Shown piece after piece: positions 61,925 to 64,000 of a DNA stretch of 64,000 nt. Source of the DNA: Streptomyces sp. NBC_00878 (GTDB lineage Bacteria; Actinomycetota; Actinomycetes; Streptomycetales; Streptomycetaceae); contig NZ_JAPEOK010000001.1 in NCBI RefSeq assembly GCF_026341515.1, positions 4,216,001-4,280,000 on the forward strand, written 5' to 3'. A model generated the notes under the pieces. It did no database searches, was not told the origin of the DNA, and saw only the letters and a list, made by a program, of their open reading frames with translations. Within the stretch, counting starts at the first letter, position 1. The number at the start of each line of letters is the position of its first letter. Both the position numbers and the translations under genes were made by a program.

Positions 61925-62347
61925 ATGAAGAAGGCAATACCGCTCAAGCGGGTGACCGCCGCGGCCACAGCAGGTTCCGCGCTCCTCACCGCCGGTCTCC
62001 TCGCCGCAGGGCCAGCGCAGGCGGCGACGTCGGACACGGCCTCTCCTGCACGGGCCCTGAGCTGCGTGGTCGAGCTGGGTAAGCCGGCGAGGGGTGGCTC
62101 CGGGGTGACCGCCTCGGTCCGCACCAGCGGCTGCGGCACGAACGTCAAGTGGAACGCCAAGCTCCAAAGCTCCCGCTGGTGGGGCTGGGCCGACGACGCC
62201 GCGCAGTCCTGGAACGGCAGCCAGTTGCGTCGGCTCACCGCGACGTGCGCCGGAGTCCACGACCACCGGGTCATCGTGCAGGCCGTCGTCGACGGCCAGG
62301 GAAGCCCGTGGAAGGTAGGCCCCACGGCCACGCTCAACTGCGGCTGA
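61925..62347 (+). CDS. Small secreted protein with four cysteines
   Basis: 140 aa. Basic start MKKAIPLKRV, hydrophobic core, cleavage near AQA-AT (about 34). The mature 106 residues contain four Cys (LSCVVEL, TSGCGTN, ATCAGV, LNCG) likely in two disulfides, and a Trp-rich RWWGWADDAAQSW segment. No family recognised; a small extracellular beta-fold or inhibitor is plausible. GGGGA precedes the ATG. Confidence 0.75.
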   Translation: MKKAIPLKRVTAAATAGSALLTAGLLAAGPAQAATSDTASPARALSCVVELGKPARGGSGVTASVRTSGCGTNVKWNAKLQSSRWWGWADDAAQSWNGSQLRRLTATCAGVHDHRVIVQAVVDGQGSPWKVGPTATLNCG

Positions 62348-62423
62348 TCCCGAACACCCGGGCTGCCCGCGCAGAGCGGCCGTCGGCGAACCCGCCGGGC
62401 AAGGTAGGCAAGGTAACTGTCGC

Positions 62424-62471
62424 GTGAGTCCCAGCGACACGCCGGGTTCACGGCGTGTCGCTGGGACTCAC
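62424..62471. terminator. 21-bp perfect inverted repeat
   Basis: 62424-62444 and 62451-62471 are perfect complements around a 6-nt loop (GGTTCA). It lies between convergent genes, so probably a bidirectional terminator. Confidence 0.85.
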
Positions 62472-62518
62472 AGCACACTTGCTGACGGTCTGGCGGGCAG
62501 CATCCGGGTCGTGACAAC

Positions 62519-62695
62519 TCACGTGAGGGGCCCGCACTTGGGGCATTGGCACGGCGGAAAGCGCCCTGGCGACTCGATCGGCGGCGCCTCGCGACCGGGT
62601 TCGTACGTCACCTTCGGGCTCCAGGTCCGCCCGCTGTCCCGGGAGACCCGGAGGGTGATGTACGGACCGGGAGCCTTGTAGTCCGTCGCGTCCAT
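62519..62695 (-). CDS. Small CxCPxC protein beside XRE/DUF397 locus
   Basis: 58 aa from ATG 62695, with AAAGG nine bases upstream. ITLRVSRDSGRTWSPKVTYE is a beta-rich part and the end PPCQCPKCGPLT has a CxCxxC motif that could bind zinc. Similar tiny proteins are commonly divergent from XRE/DUF397 pairs in Streptomyces; the function is unknown. Confidence 0.65.
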   Translation of the reverse strand: MDATDYKAPGPYITLRVSRDSGRTWSPKVTYEPGREAPPIESPGRFPPCQCPKCGPLT

Positions 62696-62712
62696 GCACT
62701 GCCGCCTTTCAC

Positions 62713-62732
62713 TGTCTGTATCGATCCAGACA
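62713..62732. promoter_or_regulatory. TGTCTG-N8-CAGACA operator candidate
   Basis: Perfect 6-bp inverted repeat with TATCGATC centre, between the divergent small gene (start 62695) and the XRE gene (start 62811). Auto-regulation by the XRE protein is the simplest reading. Confidence 0.45.
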
Positions 62733-62810
62733 CAGAGTGGCGCGACGGTGGGTACCCTCGGAAGACAGCGGAGCGTGACAAGCAAACCTGCACGTACGGG
62801 AGTTGCACAC

Positions 62811-63650
62811 ATGGCGATCGAGGACAATCCGCAGGCTCGGGTGAAGTACGGCGAGGAGCTGCGGCGGCGCCGTGAGGCCGCCGGCCTCACCCAGGAAGAG
62901 CTGAGCCAGCTTGCGGTGATGTCGCGCACACACATCGCCCACATCGAGGCGGGGCGGCGACGGCCGGACATCGATGATGCGCGGCGGCTGGATCAGGTGC
63001 TGGACACGGGTGGGTTCTTCGTACGGTTCCTGCCGACGCTGGACGGCAAGAAGGTGGCGGAACACTTCGCCGAGGCGTTGGAGTTCGAGGGGAAGGCGAC
63101 GACAATCAAGGAGTACGCCCCCAAGTTGGTGCCGGGAATCCTGCAAACGGAGGCGTACGCCCGCGAGATCCTCAGCTCCGGCTACCCGCCCAAGACCGAC
63201 GAGGAACGTGACAAGCTCCTCGTCACACGCCTCCAACGCGCCCGCATCCTCGACAACTTCCACTCTCCCAGGGTGTGGACGCTCTTCGACGAGGCAGTAC
63301 TACGCCGCGCCGTAGGGGGCCCGGCGGTTATGTGCGAGCAGCTGCGGCACATCGTGGCGCTGGGGGAGAGCCGCCGCATCGGCGTGCATGTGCTCCCCTT
63401 TTCGGCGGGCGCTCACTCTCTGCTGGAAGGCTTCCTCTCGCTCATGTGGTTCGAAGACCTCCCGCCCATCGCGTACGCAGAGGGCTTGAAGTCGGGCAGG
63501 CTCCTGGAACTTCCGTCAGTGGTGCGCCAATGCCAGGAGCTCTACGATCATGCTCTGGGCGACGCGTTGTCGCACCGAAAGTCCCTAGACCTCTTGAGGA
63601 CCGTCGCGGAGGATTACGAGCATGAAGCCCAGCGAGCACACCATCCCTGA
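62811..63650 (+). CDS. XRE-family regulator with DUF5753
   Basis: 279 aa; ATG 62811 follows GGGAG. HTH at about 13-68 (RRRREAAGLTQEELSQLAVM, SRTHIAHIEAGRRRP), then the DUF5753 sensor domain (YAPKLVPGILQTEAYAREIL, RQRILxx-type RLQRARIL, GVHVLPFSAGAHSLLEGFL). This is the bldB/whiJ-like locus type paired with DUF397. It overlaps the next gene by 29 bp. Confidence 0.93.
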   Translation: MAIEDNPQARVKYGEELRRRREAAGLTQEELSQLAVMSRTHIAHIEAGRRRPDIDDARRLDQVLDTGGFFVRFLPTLDGKKVAEHFAEALEFEGKATTIKEYAPKLVPGILQTEAYAREILSSGYPPKTDEERDKLLVTRLQRARILDNFHSPRVWTLFDEAVLRRAVGGPAVMCEQLRHIVALGESRRIGVHVLPFSAGAHSLLEGFLSLMWFEDLPPIAYAEGLKSGRLLELPSVVRQCQELYDHALGDALSHRKSLDLLRTVAEDYEHEAQRAHHP

Positions 63651-63921
63651 CGCCTCGGTCCTGCCTGCTTGGCGCAAGTCCACCCACAGCGGCGGCAGCA
63701 GCGGCGAGTGCCTGGAAGTCACCGACCCCACCGCCTACGCGACCTGGCGCAAGTCCACCCACAGCGGCGGCAGCAGCGACTCCTGCCTCGAAGTCAACGA
63801 CTCCGCCCTCCCCGCCCGCGTACCCGTCCGCGACAGCAAGAACCCAGCCGGCCCCGCCATCACCTTCTCCACGCCCGCCTGGGCGGCCTTCGTCACTTCT
63901 CTCGGTCGAACCAGGCCGTAG
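63622..63921 (+). CDS. DUF397 protein with internal duplication
   Basis: 99 aa; starts inside the XRE gene. DUF397 proteins are small partners of XRE regulators, sometimes acting as their antagonists. WRKSTHSGGSSGECLEV occurs twice, 25 residues apart, and the DNA of the repeats is identical over 34 bp (63670-63703 and 63745-63778), so the duplication is recent. The usual single-copy domain follows (VPVRDSKNPAGPAITFSTPA). Its 3' end overlaps an opposing gene. Confidence 0.88.
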   Translation: MKPSEHTIPDASVLPAWRKSTHSGGSSGECLEVTDPTAYATWRKSTHSGGSSDSCLEVNDSALPARVPVRDSKNPAGPAITFSTPAWAAFVTSLGRTRP

Positions 63922-64000
63922 TCTCCGGCAGGAACAGCAGGACGATCACGGGCACCCCGAGCACGATCCGCAGCCCGAGCGTGGTGAGCGTGTCCTTCGC
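63893..64000 (-). CDS. C-terminus of a membrane protein, cut by window end
   Basis: The last 35 codons of a minus-strand gene: a transmembrane helix (LRIVLGVPVIVLLFL) followed by PETTAWFDREK and TGA at 63893. It overlaps the DUF397 gene tail by 29 bp (convergent). The family cannot be told. Confidence 0.55.
   Translation of the reverse strand, partial: AKDTLTTLGLRIVLGVPVIVLLFLPETTAWFDREK

Overview
The window is high-GC actinobacterial chromosome, almost certainly Streptomyces. The signs are a tRNA-Leu(UAA) of the bldA type, XRE/DUF397 gene pairs, leaderless promoters, frequent GTG starts and the typical intergenic palindromes. From memory, the order cbs, thiolase, BI-1, pobA, bldA, ABC transporter, cfa, ndh, metalloprotease, ppx, DUF501, divIC, eno, two rpf/LysM genes, CYP107U1-like P450, mazG, mfd, ABC transporter resembles one stretch of the S. 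coelicolor core chromosome, so most of the window is conserved backbone with a few insertions.

Layout. 1-1.1 kb: a cut-off TnpB (IS200/IS605) gene, then repeats and terminators. 1.4-10.1 kb: cystathionine beta-synthase, a 169-bp MITE-like palindrome, an SGNH hydrolase, a thiolase, small conserved proteins, a Bax-inhibitor-1 membrane protein and 4-hydroxybenzoate hydroxylase. 10.3 kb: bldA. 10.8-14.5 kb: a MacB/FtsX-type ABC exporter. 14.7-17.7 kb: cyclopropane fatty acid synthase and type II NADH dehydrogenase, the latter with a Rex-like operator upstream. 18.6-20.6 kb: a secreted metzincin-like protease. 20.7-27.1 kb: a minus-strand block ppx, DUF501, divIC, eno, rpfA-type gene behind a c-di-AMP (ydaO) riboswitch, and a second rpf-type gene. 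27.4-32.0 kb: a large serine recombinase with an unusual transposase-like C-terminus, a P450, and a decayed NTPase/TPR gene. 32.1-41.7 kb: flavohaemoprotein, mazG, SurA-like lipoprotein, Ser/Thr kinase with a coupled membrane protein, GNAT, secreted HNH nuclease, a divergent SCO6745-like/TetR pair. 41.9-45.5 kb: mfd.

The accessory highlight is 45.7-51.7 kb, a glycopeptide-resistance island between mfd and a second ABC exporter: vanK (FemX-type), a murF paralogue and vanHAX. Together VanH makes D-lactate, VanA makes D-Ala-D-Lac, VanX destroys D-Ala-D-Ala, MurF loads the depsipeptide onto the muropeptide precursor and VanK adds the cross-bridge Gly to the D-Lac form. Three separate transcription units (vanK, murF, vanHAX) start with the same cassette: a 19-bp promoter box, GGAGGC exactly 27 nt further on, and a short conserved leader-coding sequence (M..SEPA). 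This leader ends by a stop/start overlap at vanK and murF but is fused in frame to vanH. No vanRS is present, so regulation must come from elsewhere.

51.8-64 kb: the second ABC exporter (minus), an MFS exporter, a Tat-exported flavin amine oxidase translationally coupled to an exported RidA protein (an extracytoplasmic imine-handling pair), a gene remnant, a TTA-containing ArsR-type regulator and a small secreted protein between copies of a direct repeat, an XRE/DUF397 locus, and the tail of a membrane protein. Intergenic regions are rich in tandem repeats of short period (11, 13, 16, 18, 20, 25 and 27 bp) and in long perfect hairpins.
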